Assembly: GCA_965153355.1 (NCBI GenBank)
Contig: OZ231127.1
Coordinates: 52,266,001 to 52,330,000, forward strand
Direction: 5' to 3'
Length of the DNA: 64,000 bases
Source: Flaccisagitta enflata
Taxonomy: Eukaryota; Chaetognatha; Sagittoidea; Aphragmophora
A model generated the notes under the pieces. That model was not told the origin of the DNA, made no database searches, and saw only the letters and a program-made list of their open reading frames with translations. A program made the position numbers and the translations under genes. Positions within the stretch are counted from its first letter, which is position 1; each line of letters opens with the position of its first letter. Below are positions 26,501 to 36,948 of the stretch, piece after piece.

Positions 26501-27148
26501 CAGATGAGAGAGGAGACATGAAGAACCTTCAAGTTCGCATCTGGTAAAGCATCGCATACTACCTACGGCCAGAAACGGCAGAAACGGCTCAAATGACAGA
26601 TTTTTTGAAAGGCTTTCTCAATGACATAGATCTTGATAGGTTTTTACTTGGTTTGAACCCTTAATGAATGATAATTGAGGGAATTTTTTCATCACACAAA
26701 TTTAGAAAAATACTAATCTTTTTTTCTCTTAAAATGTCCATGTTTGAATAAAAGAAAGTAAACAAAATTAGTGACCATTTGAAAGATTTTCAAAATATCT
26801 TTCATTCTAGACTAATCCCAGACTCCTAGCTTTATTTGTTTGGAAATGACATCCATTTGAAGTTAAATGGGTACATTTCGGTGTTGAGCCTTTTCAAACT
26901 TGTAAATAAATACTCTTCAGTCTTTCTTTTACTGTGTCTAAACAAATTGAGCTAGAAATGTGAGATTGGCGGCAAACGAAAGCTCTTTTGAATAGCCTTC
27001 AAATGATCTATGATTTCAATTGATTTCTTGCACTGCTGATACCAAAAATCTAATAAAAAAGGTCCCTTATCAATACTTTTTGAAGAATTTATAGTTCAGA
27101 CACAGATTCTATGTAACATTGTCTTCTTTTTTATCATAAAATCTAAAA
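26501..27148. other. AT-rich spacer with inverted GACTAATCCCAGA motif pair
   Basis: TTTCATTCTAGACTAATCCC..CTCCTAGCTTTATTTGTTTG near 26802 and the opposite-strand counterpart AAACAAATTGAGCTAGAAAT..GAGATTGG near 26940 form inverted arms. This may be another foldback element related to the interiors of the 17583, 27151 and 54940 MITEs, but I cannot define its ends. Confidence 0.5.
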
Positions 27149-27150
27149 TA

Positions 27151-27769
27151 CAGTGCGGCGCAAAAATAAGTTTCAATCAGTTTAGTAAGCAAATATTTCA
27201 AAAGTAGTGAGTTTAGACAATTAAAATCCATGATATATTTAAACATCTTCAAAAATTCTACAAATCTAGTCCAATCCCATTATTGTAACTTAATTTGTAA
27301 AAAGTTATACAAGTTCAAAGAAGGGATATGATTAACCAGTACTAACTATTGATGAAACACTTCTTAGACCTTGTTTTTCTTTAATAAACTAAAAAAGAAT
27401 CATGATTCATGCATCATATCCATGAGCTTTTTAAAGATCTTCAAAAATCTACAAATCTAGACCAAGCAGAACTTTTTAGCTTGATTCCTTTTTAAATGAC
27501 CAAATGACATTAGTTTGAAGTGAATCAGTCATGTTTTCAAGCAATGAAAATATCATCATTTTTTGCTGTTTTTCCCCAAGGTAATTTTGATATGTACTAC
27601 TTCAAATCAATGTCACGCCTAAACAAAAAGAGCTAGAAATCTGGGATTGGTCCCAAATTAAAGAAAAGTAAAAATCCTTTAATAATCTTACTGATAAAAG
27701 GTTCTTATCTGCTATGGAACATACAAAAGACTTGTGACAAAACCTGAAACTTATTTTTGCGCCGCACTG
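27151..27769. mobile_element. 619-bp TA-flanked MITE with perfect 25-bp ends
   Basis: The left terminus CAGTGCGGCGCAAAAATAAG plus TTTCA (27151-27175) is the exact reverse complement of 27745-27769. TA dinucleotides border both ends. The interior carries shared motifs CTACAAATCTAGTCCAATCC (near 27260), CTACAAATCTAGACCAAGCA (near 27447) and the inverse GAGCTAGAAATCTGGGATTG (near 27629). No transposase frame. CAGT ends with TA targets fit Tc1/mariner-type non-autonomous elements. Confidence 0.94.
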
Positions 27770-28034
27770 TAATTGATAAAAACTCATGGGATTTGTGACA
27801 TTCGCTTCATTTGATGATACTCTTTCCAATTCTCACAAAAAAAATATTGAAAAGTCATTTTTGTCATGAGAAATATCTTTTAGAACAGCTGTAACCTTTT
27901 TTATGGTTCGCAGTGTATAACTCCCGTAATAATGGACATAAGGCCAAAGCTGGTTTACTTATGCATTGACAATGCTAAATATCTGTCTCCATAAAATAAA
28001 ATTTGTCATCGCGGAAGTCTGTAGGGGGCAACCA
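27770..28034. other. AT-rich spacer, nothing recognised
   Basis: No frame or family member seen. Confidence 0.35.
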
Positions 28035-28285
28035 GATGCTGAATTTCAAGTGTAAAAAAAAAGTGCATCTGGAAGAAAGACACTAAACAAGAGTAACTGG
28101 CGGCATTTGGTCTGAGTCTTAAATGGTCGACCAATTAGTCACCGATTAGTCTTTTCGCCAACCCCTTAATGGGCTTAAGCGGGAAAGTCAAGATCAGCGT
28201 GATTAGGCTTAAGACAAGGGCTCTGTGGTGATGATGATGTAAAGTGTCATGTAGAAGGGGAGTTGATATGATGCATGAAAACAAG
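28035..28285 (+). repeat. Dispersed repeat H, copy 2
   Basis: Second copy of the segment at 25270-25480, with a longer internal stretch (CCGATTAGTCTTTTCGCC). It ends with TGATATGATGCATGAAAAC, as copy 1 ends with GATGGTGCATGAAAAC. Confidence 0.75.
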
Positions 28286-28512
28286 TGTGGTCAACAAATT
28301 GTGCGGTAGAATCCTTTTGAAGTCAGAATGGTTGCCTGCAGCATGCAGCGGGAATGGCTCCATTCATCATAATACAACAAGATTTGTCAAGATTATGGCC
28401 TCACGATTGATTTTGCCATGTACACTAGAAAACATTTTCATTTGTAAACAGCCATTCTATATACGCCATTTACCATTCAAATACACCATTTTGATCACCG
28501 CCATTCCTCTTC

Positions 28513-29263
28513 TTTTTGGGCAACGGCCCCGAAAGGGACGAAGTCCTGTAGAACACAGGGGGACTTTGTGTTCGTCCATTCGTTCATCCCTCCGTCCATC
28601 CGTCCTTTCGTACCCCCTTCATCAGGCCCCTCAGGCCAGAAATCTGGCCTCTGAGACCTCAAACCTGGCCTCTGAGGCCTCAAATCCAGCTTCTCAGGCC
28701 TCATATCCTGCCTCTTAGGCCTCAAATCCGGCCTCTCAGGCCTCAAATCCAACCTCTCAGGCCTCAAATCCAACCTCTCAGGCCTCAAACCTGGCCTCTC
28801 AGGCCTCAAATTAGGCCTCTCAGGCCTCAAACCTGGTCTCTCAGGCCTCAAATTAGGCTTCTCAGGCCTCAAATCCAAATTCTCAGGCCTCAAACCTGGC
28901 CTCTCAGGCCTCAAATCAGCTAAGCCTCAATTTATTGCTCTCAGGCTTCAAATCAGTCCTCTGACCTTTCAAGCCTTAATCCAGCTCTCTCAAGCCTCAA
29001 GTCAGCCCTCTCAAGCTTCAGATTGGCATTCTCAGGCCTTACATCAGCCTTCTTAGACCTCAGTTTAGGCTCTTGAATGCCTTCAGTCAGCCCTCTATAG
29101 CATCTCATCCACTTCTTCAGGTAGGACGAACGAAAGTCCCCCTGTGTTCTACAGGACTTCGTCCCCTTTGGGGCCGCTGCCCTGCTTCCCCTCACTCCAA
29201 TTCACAATCACTCAAAGCAGGGCAACGGGTATCGCTGACCACATATTGCCCTTGGGCGACCTG
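28513..29263 (+). mobile_element. Family B element (AAGTCCTGTAGAACAC subtype), 750 bp
   Basis: Short end TTTTTGGGCAACGGCCCCGA, GACGAAGTCCTGTAGAACAC, TCGTCCATTCGTTCATCC tract and about 24 tandem 21-bp units (CTCAGGCCTCAAATCCAACC) spanning 28615-29090. The inverted end is AAAGTCCCCCTGTGTTCTAC..CCCTTTGGGGCCGCTGCCC, and the tail holds a GCCCTGCTT..AAGCAGGGC hairpin ending GCCCTTGGGCGACCTG. The RPERLDL-type frame on minus is the 21-bp unit read as seven codons. Confidence 0.9.
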
Positions 29264-29337
29264 TACCCTCTTCTTCCTGTGGCCCATTTAAGCCTTAAAA
29301 CACAAAAAAACATGCATAGGTACCACTTCCCGAGGAA

Positions 29338-29960
29338 ATAGTCATAAAAAGCGTTAGATGGTCAGCGGTAACCGTTGCCCCTATGTGAGTGTATGTTGGT
29401 GTGAGATGGTTAGAGGCAGCTAAAGGGCGATGGCTATGCTGTTTTTATTTGGGCCTCAAGGATGGAATTAGGGCCTGGAGACTGCAATTGGGGCCTTGAG
29501 GCTGGGATTAGGGCCTTGAGGCTGGGATTTGAGCTTTGAGGCTGGGATTTCAGCTTCAAGGCTGAGATTTGAGCTTCAAGGCTGGGATTTGAGCTTTGAG
29601 GTTGGGATTTGAGCTTTGGGGCAGGGATTTGAGCTTTGAAGCTGGTATTTGAGCTTCGAGGCTAGGATTTGAGCTTCAAGGCTGGGATTTGTGCCTTGAG
29701 ACTGGGATTTGAGCCTAAGGGCTGGGATTTGAGCCTCGAGGCTGGGATTTTAGCCTGGAGACTGAGATTTGAGCCTCAAGGCTGGGATTTGAGCTTCGAA
29801 GCGGGGATTTGAGCCTCGAAGCTAAGATTTGGGTCTCGAGACTAGGATTTGGGTCTCGAGACTAGGTTTGGGCCTTGAGGGGGGCGGAGAGGAGGAAGGA
29901 GGAGGAGGAGAAATTTCCTATGTGTGAAAGCATAGGTCATCTGGCCTTCCGGGCCGCTGC
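29338..29960. mobile_element. Family B element (CTATG subtype), about 620 bp
   Basis: Extended end ATAGTCATAAAAAGCGTTAG, ATGGTCAGCGGTAACCGTTG and CCCCTATGTGAGTGTATG. Then about 20 tandem 20-bp units (GAGCTTTGAGGCTGGGATTT), GGAGGAGGAGAAATTTCC, TATGTGTGAAAGCATAGGTC and GGGCCGCTGC. The left inverted GGGGCAGC end is degraded (AGGCAGCTAAAGGGCGATGG). Confidence 0.86.
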
Positions 29961-30019
29961 TAAGGAAGAAGGAAAGGAGAAAGAAAGAAGAAAAGGAGAA
30001 AGTGGTTGTGCTTCTGCAT

Positions 30020-30200
30020 TTGGCTCTGCAATCGCGTGAAAAGGTCATCAACGTCGATTGACCAACTGCAAGGTTGCGAGACTTACAAAGGTCACTCAAT
30101 CACCAACCTATTGACCAACCGACCAACTGACCAACTGACAAACCGATTGACCAACTGCAAGGTCGGAAGACTTACAAAGGTCAGCCAATCGCCCGCGGAT
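30020..30200. repeat. Two-copy repeat with (GACCAACT)n
   Basis: GATTGACCAACTGCAAGGT and GAGACTTACAAAGGTCA.TCAATC occur near 30055 and again near 30142 (GAAGACTTACAAAGGTCAGC). GACCAACTGACCAACTGAC units lie between them. It may be an eroded element of the tetranucleotide-bearing type. Confidence 0.6.
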
Positions 30201-30283
30201 AGCTGGAAAGGACAAGAGAAGGGAACGAGCCCAACTGTGCGCAGTCGCGAGCTCCTTTACTCCTTGAATTATATTTGAATATC

Positions 30284-30931
30284 TAGATGAATAAATGTAT
30301 CCTTCAAATAGAGACCGGTCACGTCATAGAGCGAGGTTGTGTAAAATTATCGTAAAAAACGCCAAATTTCAGAGCGAAAGATAGCTTATTTACTCAACAA
30401 AAAGCTGTGATTATCAAGCAATGAGCTATGATCAATACAAAATATGCGAAAGGATGAAATATTACATCATCTGGCTTCAGGATATCATGAAAATCCGGAG
30501 GAAAAACGATTAACGCGAAGCAAGGAAATTGTCAAAATGACCCTCAACTTCGATGAAAGGGGAAGGCAACTTAATATTCATCACTACGCGCGATTCAAAT
30601 ACATATGATAGGACACACCAAATACTATCTGAGACTGGTTTCAAAAAATATTTTCTCTGCCGCGCTCATCTTCTACCAATCACATGTTTTCATGGCAAAT
30701 AAGCATTAAAACTACTGCGCAGCTAAACAGCTTCAGATGGAAGTTTGCGTTTACAAACGATTTTTTAAACCCAGTTTCTATTTGATAATCATTGGCTGAT
30801 GTATATTATAAATGGACCCGCTTGATGATTCATTGAACACTCACTTTTAGAAGTGTTTCATCAAGCATATTTTGACAAAATTTTCCAAAAAAGTAACGTA
30901 GAAGTTAGATGAATAAATGTATCCTTCAAAT
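30284..30931. repeat. 26-bp perfect direct repeat spanning 648 bp
   Basis: TAGATGAATAAATGTATCCT followed by TCAAAT occurs at 30284-30309 and identically at 30906-30931. The 596 bp between lack terminal inverted repeats that I can see. It could be a long target duplication around an insertion or a remnant of local duplication. Confidence 0.7.
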
Positions 30932-32035
30932 GTTGAAATCATGAATGATGCAAATCCGAACTTAAAGTGAGAAGGGGGATAATGTGAAACTTGTAAGTTA
31001 CTCGAACAATCTTGTCACAAACTAGTTGATTAATGAGCCTTAAAACTGGTTGTCCTTTCTACGGATTAATTGACCAACTGTTCAACTCCCACTGTCTCTA
31101 AAATTAACACATTCTATGACCCCCAAAGTAACACATTCTATGACCCCCACACGCAAACAGAAAGGAACAGAACTCAGAAGAAAGGACGGGAGAGAAGCAA
31201 AGGGACACCCATCCAAGTCTTTTTTACTTCTTAGCACACGATAATGACGGGCATAAAGAACGGAATGAATAAACAAAAATCGTCGGTTATGAACGATGTT
31301 CATAGATAGAATTACAGTTGAAATGTTTTTTTATGACAACAATTCCAAAAATTTTCTCGGATGATACAAATAATAGCTATTATCACAATTGAAACCATTA
31401 AATCATTAAACTACTGGTAACTTTCGTGGCCCCATAATGGATGTACAACCCAGTCTGATTTTCATCAAACTGAAGGTACATTCGCGGGTCATACAAATGC
31501 TATTCATTATTACATTTGAACTTATGACACAATTGAACTACAATAAGCACTAAGATACACTAGAATTAATCGCTCAAAACAACATGTCCCAAAACTATCA
31601 AACCAGCCAGTACAACCATAAAAAGCATACTTCTAACCATGGGCAAAAGAAAACCGTACATGGCGGTTTTTGATGCCTTTGACCGGCTTGCTTTTAATGA
31701 AAATACAAAAAGAAAGAAAGATAAGCAAAAGTTGCTTGCTTCAAATGAAAATACAAAAAGAAAGATAGACCAAGCAGAAAGTTGCAGCTCAAATCGTTCA
31801 GAAATGGCAACAGTTTGAAGTGAGCATCACCATAATCTGTCAATTGAAGGGATTCTGTACTTTCAGTTTTGTCTTTAAAAGTATGAAAAATATATCTGAC
31901 AAAAGGAAACTTGGAAAAATTTAAGAAAAATTGGAAATATAACTTAAGTTCTACAAAATGGCGCCAAGCAGACCTTTTTAAGTCAATCTGTTTAGAAATA
32001 GTAATCAAACAAAGTCGTTTAGTCCATGAATTCAC
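30932..32035. other. Low-repeat spacer upstream of the retrotransposon fragment
   Basis: Contains two copies of a 22-bp unit with AACACATTCTATGACCCCC (near 31110 and 31130) and two copies of AATGAAAATACAAAAAGAAA 50 bp apart (near 31697 and 31747). No gene recognised. Confidence 0.45.
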
Positions 32036-32650
32036 GTGATAGTAAGCATGAAAGATTATATAAAAGAATGTGGCGTCATAGCTTCTGGTTTTAGCTATCA
32101 TTTTATTACATCTTGCTCACGGGGACCTGTAAAAGATATGCCGGGGATGGAAATTGTACGTAAAATAAGATCTTTTCGCGATTATTCTCCGTCAAGGTTA
32201 TGTGAAGAATTAACTAATTTAGAGTGGATCGAGATACTTTTGTCTACTATTGTCAATCACTGTCTCAATGCTTTTACTAGTCTCTTTAATAGTGCTGTTG
32301 ATGCCGTAGCCCCCTTGCGTGATGTGAGAGTAAAAAGTCGTCCTAATCCTTGGATGGATTCTAACATTCTGGCAGGCATAAAGAAAAGGGATTCTCTTCT
32401 TTCGCGTTTCAAAAAGGATCGTAGTAATACTGTTCTCTATTCTGAGTTTTGTCCGGCACGGAGATCAAATTGGCAAAACGCGTGTATTTTCAGACCAAGA
32501 TAGATGAAATAGGGGGGATTCGGGTAAGATTTGGCGTCAATTGAAGACCCTTGGATATGATTTCCAGCCAAGCAGATGTTGTATTGTCTTAGAACATCAA
32601 AACATGAAAGTGCATGATTCTTTTATGGTTTCAAACATCTTTAAGACCAC
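32036..32650 (+). pseudogene. Non-LTR retrotransposon ORF2 fragment, frameshifted (endonuclease end and EN-RT linker)
   Basis: The frame 32036-32503 encodes a segment typical of animal CR1/Jockey-type LINE ORF2. The end of an AP-like endonuclease is visible as GVIASGFSYHFITSC, where functional elements carry a Ser-Asp-His; here it is Ser-Tyr-His, so the conserved Asp is lost. The linker follows with RSFRDYSPSRLCEELTNLEW, APLRDVRVKSRPNPWMDSNI and GIKKRDSLLSRFKK. Similarity then continues in other frames: AKRVYFQTKIDEI from about 32474, and GKIWRQLKTLGYDFQ from 32523. That implies at least two frameshifts, near 32468 and 32520. The 5' side is cut by a stop just upstream (about 32030), as expected of 5'-truncated LINEs. 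No reverse transcriptase motif follows; a family A element lies at 32764. It cannot encode an active protein. The family-level call is from recall of the linker pattern and needs a search. Confidence 0.8.
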
Positions 32651-32763
32651 CATAGACCACCGCTGTCTGCCCTCAAAAAAAGAAAAAAAAATTAGGGATG
32701 AGGTGAGGAGTGGCTGTATTCGAAACTTTGTTTTCCCTCTGTAACAATGGGAAGTATCTTTTA

Positions 32764-32918
32764 ACAAGGCCGGATACACGGCAATCCAGTCGCGGACGGT
32801 TGGGCAGGAGCAGTAATGCGAAAACCGCTCGGAATTCAAAATGTGACGGACGGACCAACCGACATGACGTACCGACCGACCGACACGGCAAGGTGTAAGA
32901 GTCGCGTGTCCGCGACTA
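32764..32918 (-). mobile_element. Family A element, minus orientation
   Basis: On minus: head TAGTCGCGGACACGCGACTC, GTCGGTCGGTCGGTACGTCA, a middle containing CGAGCGGTTTTCGCATTACTGCTCC, GCGACTGGATTGCCGTGTATCC and GGCCTTG. It matches the 3995-4136 copy closely. Confidence 0.9.
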
Positions 32919-32989
32919 AAATCGATGCTTATTTTTACCCCAATCGCCGCACATTGAAAAAAATTCATGGAAATCGAAGAATCAAAAGA

Positions 32990-33075
32990 TTGGTAAGGCG
33001 AGATTCGAACTCGAAAACTACTGTCCAGATGTCTTGCTTTGTACCACCTCGTTAACAAGACAATTGGTATAATTT
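32990..33075 (-). ncRNA. tRNA-like sequence, probable SINE head
   Basis: On minus: GAGGTGGTACAAAGCAAGAC (A-box-like), then CGAGTTCGAATCTCGCC with a good B box (GAGTTCGAATC, plus-strand 33002-33012) and a 4-bp T-stem. No matching acceptor stem, so not an intact tRNA. It lies next to a family A copy. Confidence 0.6.
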
Positions 33076-33164
33076 CGTTTGAACTCTTTAGTATTCTTTC
33101 ATTTACCAAAATTTCTCTCAAGAAGAAGTTTTCATATTCCACAAGCGTGCCTCATTTTTTTGGT

Positions 33165-33245
33165 GCGCCGTCTATAACTGGCTGTGTCCGTCGGTCGGTT
33201 GGTTCGTTGCTCGGTTGCTTGGTCGCTCGGTCAGTAACGCTAATG
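33165..33245 (+). mobile_element. Degenerate head of a family A-like element
   Basis: CTATAACTGGCTGTGTCCGTC, GGTCGGTTGGTTCGTTGCTC and GGTCGCTCGGTCAGTAACGC resemble the post-hairpin part of family A. No hairpin or tail remains. Confidence 0.45.
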
Positions 33246-33452
33246 TTTGATGATCCACACACCTACTCAGCCTACTTGATCTTGAGTTCCATTAGCTGTA
33301 AAGCTTGGAATTGTTTGTGTTTGCTGGTCTTCCCAGTATGTGATCAAGTGACACAAACCATACTGAAAGATTACAGAATCGATCTGGCGAATTGAATAAA
33401 ACCGCGCCCGAAACAAAGCGGGAAGGATGGATAAGTGGATAAGTAATAAGTA

Positions 33453-33716
<264 letters not shown>

Positions 33717-34253
33717 ACAAAACTCACAGCAGTTCATCGGCGATTGGCTGTCCTTTGCTCGCTTTCTCACCGTGGAGGCGTCCTTTTATAACGAGCTTAA
33801 AATGATAACGAGACCGTCTCCGCTGCCGCCGTTTTCATCGTCGTCCCCTACGCCGCGCCATGGATTCACGCTTCACCACTTTTGTCACCCTTATAGCCGC
33901 TGTTTCGTCATCGCCATCTCCACCTCCAACTCCTCCGCCGTCATTGTGGATGCAGCCACCTTTCAGGCGAGGACAACTATAGTTACTGCCCACTATGACG
34001 GATCCAAGAGTAAAGAGAATCTGCTTTTAAGAGATTTCATCTTTGGTTCCCTCAAATCATTTGTATATTCAAAATCCACCTAAAATGGATAAAATCAGTT
34101 GGTTCCTCGACCTTCGTTATTGCGGGGTTCAATTGTAATTGACTCTTTACCTTCGTATTCACCTCCTCGACCCTCAATCCGGCGACTAACCCGGTAACTG
34201 CGCTTTGCCTCTTCTTGTCTGCCGTCGCCATTTCTTTCTCCGCCAACGCCTCC
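33717..34253. other. GC-rich spacer, no gene recognised
   Basis: CCGCCG and TCGTCG triplets raise GC content. No homology-supported frame or splice pattern. Confidence 0.4.
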
Positions 34254-34808
34254 TATGCAACCTCCACCACAGCCGTCTCCACCACAGCCGCCTCCACCAC
34301 AGCCGCCTCCACCTTAGCCGCCTCCACCACAGCCACCTCCACCACAGCCGCCTCCACCACAGCCGCCTCCACCACAGCCACCTCCACCACACAGCCGCCT
34401 CCACCTTAGCCGCCTCCACCACAGCCGCCTCCACCACAGCCGCCTCCACCACAGCCACCTCCACCACAGCCGCCTCCACCTCAGCAGCCTCCACCACAGC
34501 AGCCTCCACCACAGCCGTCTCCACCACAGCCACCTCCACCACAGCCGCCTCCACCACAGCCGCCTCCACCACAGCCGCCTCCACCACAGCCGCCTCCACC
34601 CGCGCCGCCTCCACCACAGCCGCCTCCACCACAGCCTCCTCCACCACAGCCGCCTCCACCACAGCCGCCTCCACCCCAGCCGCCTCCACCACAGCCGCCT
34701 CCACCACAGCCGCCTCCACCACAGCCGCCTCCACCACAGCCGCCTCCACCACAGCCGCCTCCACCACAGCCGCCTCCACCACAGCCGCCTCCACCACAGC
34801 CGCCTCCA
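34254..34808. repeat. 15-bp minisatellite CCGCCTCCACCACAG
   Basis: About 37 units of 15 bp with scattered variants (CCACCT, CCGTCT, CTTAG, CGCGC). Because 15 is a multiple of 3, every frame stays open (AASTT, VEAAV, GGGGC); these are not proteins. The array abuts the short end of a B element at 34809. Confidence 0.97.
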
Positions 34809-35168
34809 CTTTTGGGCAGCGGCCCCGAAGGGGCCAATGACCTATGCTTTCACACATGGGGAAATTTCTCCTTCTCCTTCTCCAGCCTTGAGCCTTAAAT
34901 CCCAGCCTTGAGGCTTAAATCCCAACCTTGAGGGGCTCAAATCCCAGCCTCGAGTTCAAATCCTAGTCTGGAGGCCAAAATCCTAGTCTGGAGGCTCAAA
35001 TCCCAGCCTTGAGTTTCAAATCCCAGCCTTGAGGCTTAAATAAAAACAGCATAGGTCATTGGCCCCTTCGGGGCCGCCCGCGGCCCCTTTACGTAACCAC
35101 CTCATACCCACATTCACTCACGTAGGGGCAAAGGGTACCGCTGACCATCAATGCTTTTGCGACTATTA
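34809..35168 (+). mobile_element. Family B element (CTATG subtype)
   Basis: Short end CTTTTGGGCAGCGGCCCCGA, AATGACCTATGCTTTCACAC, CTCCTTCTCC and eight 20-bp units (GCCTTGAGGCTTAAATCCCA). It ends with ATAGGTCATTGGCCCCTTCG, GGGGCCGC and a tail with GTACCGCTGACCATC and CTTTTGCGACTATTA. One arm lost the TATGTGTGAAAG part. Confidence 0.86.
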
Positions 35169-35952
35169 GCTCTGTCACTGCCGCTCTCGCCTCTGCGCCG
35201 GCCGTAGTTTGCCATTGTCGACTCCTGCCGTTATCCAACAAAATTTTCGCTACCCCATACTAGTTAAAATAAAAGAAATGTCCGGCGTAATGGAACGGAA
35301 AAAATACAAGGCCATCCAAATTATGAAAGAAGAATAGAAGATGCAATCTCAATTGAACCTCAGGAACGCGCAGCTTAGTCGCCTCACATAAAACACGAGA
35401 AATGATGCTTTCTAAATGATTGTAAAGCTATCAATGATAGTAAGCGTCATGCTCAAATGCTAAAGACTCGTCATTGTGCGCTTCAGTTACAGTCCGCATT
35501 TCCAGCGCTTACAGGTGGTGGGATAATTTCCAGGGGATTCTGATCTTTTCTTGATTCCTTATTCGAGCTTGTCTCATCTCCCACTCTGCCGTTTGAAATT
35601 ATCAAACGAGCAACCGACTCAGTTACTTAGGCATACGGACGTACCGCCTTATTCAAAGTGAGAGCTGAAGTAGTAAAAAAGACGGGACCGTCACAAAATA
35701 TCAAAGAAAGAAATTCAGGAATTACTACATACGAAATGGAGAGGTCAATGAATTCATAAACAAATGAATGTATGAAAGAATTTTTAAGATGGTAGACATA
35801 TGAATGGACAAAAAATGTATGAAGAGCACAATGAAACTAAGTTACAGGTTTAACGGCATAAAATCTACGTCTCACTAACGAAATGCGCGAAGCAAAACTA
35901 CCATCGTCCATCGTCAATTGTTAATTCGAACTTTTAAAGTTTCTTTGAATTC
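35169..35952. other. Low-repeat spacer, no gene recognised
   Basis: No family member, RNA-like structure or homology-supported frame. Confidence 0.4.
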
Positions 35953-35953
35953 G

Positions 35954-35989
<36 letters not shown>

Positions 35990-36061
35990 GTTGTTGTTAT
36001 TGTTGTTGTTGTTATTTGTTTGTTGTTGTTGTTGATTTGTTGTTGTTGTTGTTGTTGTTGT

Positions 36062-36096
<35 letters not shown>

Positions 36097-36190
36097 GGTA
36101 GTGTGGGTGGTGGTGGTGGTGGTGGTGGTGGTGGTGGTGGTGGTGTTGTTGGTGGTGGTGTTGGTGGTGGTGTTGGTGGTGGTGTTGGTG
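35953..36190. repeat. (GTT)n-(GGT)n array
   Basis: GTT triplets with ATT interruptions to about 36096, then GGT triplets and GGTGTT mixtures. Confidence 0.96.
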
Positions 36191-36349
36191 TTGCTGTTCT
36201 TTTTCTCGCATTTCCCCTAAATGAGAACCATTCCTTCAATTCTTGTACGATGTCATATTAAATGCGTGACGAGGGTTATGTAGAAGCACTTTTATTCTTA
36301 TCTTTTTTTTTTCTTCCTCTTTTGCTGCTTCTTACACGGTTGATTAACT

Positions 36350-36412
36350 CGATGTGGGGAGGAGGAGTCGGGGGAGGAGGAGACAGGGGAGGAGGAGGAG
36401 GGGACGGAAGAG
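36350..36412. repeat. GGAGGA purine-rich patch
   Basis: Imperfect GGAGGAGG units, G-rich on plus with potential for G-quadruplex formation. Confidence 0.7.
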
Positions 36413-36603
36413 TGAGCTTCTTAATTCTGTCCCTCGAGGTGGCGCTATTACGTCATCGTGGGAAATAACCTTCAGTCAGCTAAATGAACGAGATCGAGAT
36501 GGAGGAGAAGCAGAGGACAAGAAAATTAGTCGCGAAAGCGTCAGATTGTCAGCGGTACCCGTTGCCCCGAAGTTTATGTATGATAGGTGGAACAACATCC
36601 CTC

Positions 36604-36690
36604 ACTTTACCCAAACTAAAATAACTGGAAGAGGGCCTTGTGAGCCCTCACTGACTAGTTTTCCATGAAACTTAATTTGAATAACATTCC
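36604..36690 (+). repeat. Dispersed repeat C, copy 1
   Basis: ACTTTACCCAAACTAAAATA, TGGAAGAGGGCCTTGTGAGC, CCTCACTGACTAG and TTTTCCATGAAACT recur at 55681-55787, where about 20 extra bases (GCTAATACGCGCGCCACTC) separate the last two blocks. Confidence 0.82.
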
Positions 36691-36948
36691 CTCTCACTCT
36701 AACCCAAAAAAAAACTCCTTACCAAAGTAGTTAAGAGCTATTGTTTGTTACCTTTGTTACCAAAATTCAACAAATCACCGGAGGGTTACATTGTTAAGAA
36801 ACCATACCCTTAGAGGATAGAAGATGTGGAGTTGAGAGGGGCAGTAGCCCCAAAGGAGCCAATTTCCTAGAATCAAAGCATTGAGGCTAGGGTATAAGAC
36901 TCAAGCTATGAGGATGGGATTTGAGCCATGTGGCCGGGATTGGAGCTA

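Noticed and set aside
28495-28914. 139-codon RPERLDL-type heptad frame
   Set aside because: It is the 21-bp core unit of a family B element read as seven codons. It lies between the element's inverted ends and varies freely between copies.
28500-29275. 9-bp target duplication CCTCTTCTT around the 28513-29263 B element
   Set aside because: A near match exists on both sides, but other B copies with clear boundaries (25748, 45341, 59141) show no comparable duplication, so it may be chance in pyrimidine-rich flanks.
32990-33075. Functional tRNA genes at 21622, 32990 and 46101
   Set aside because: A and B boxes are recognisable, but none shows a 7-bp acceptor stem or proper anticodon arm, so they are listed as tRNA-like sequences only.
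34186-34857. 223-codon and 211-codon frames on opposite strands
   Set aside because: The 15-bp unit is a multiple of three and lacks stops on both strands, giving AASTT and VEAAV pentapeptide repeats. It is a minisatellite, not a structural repeat protein.
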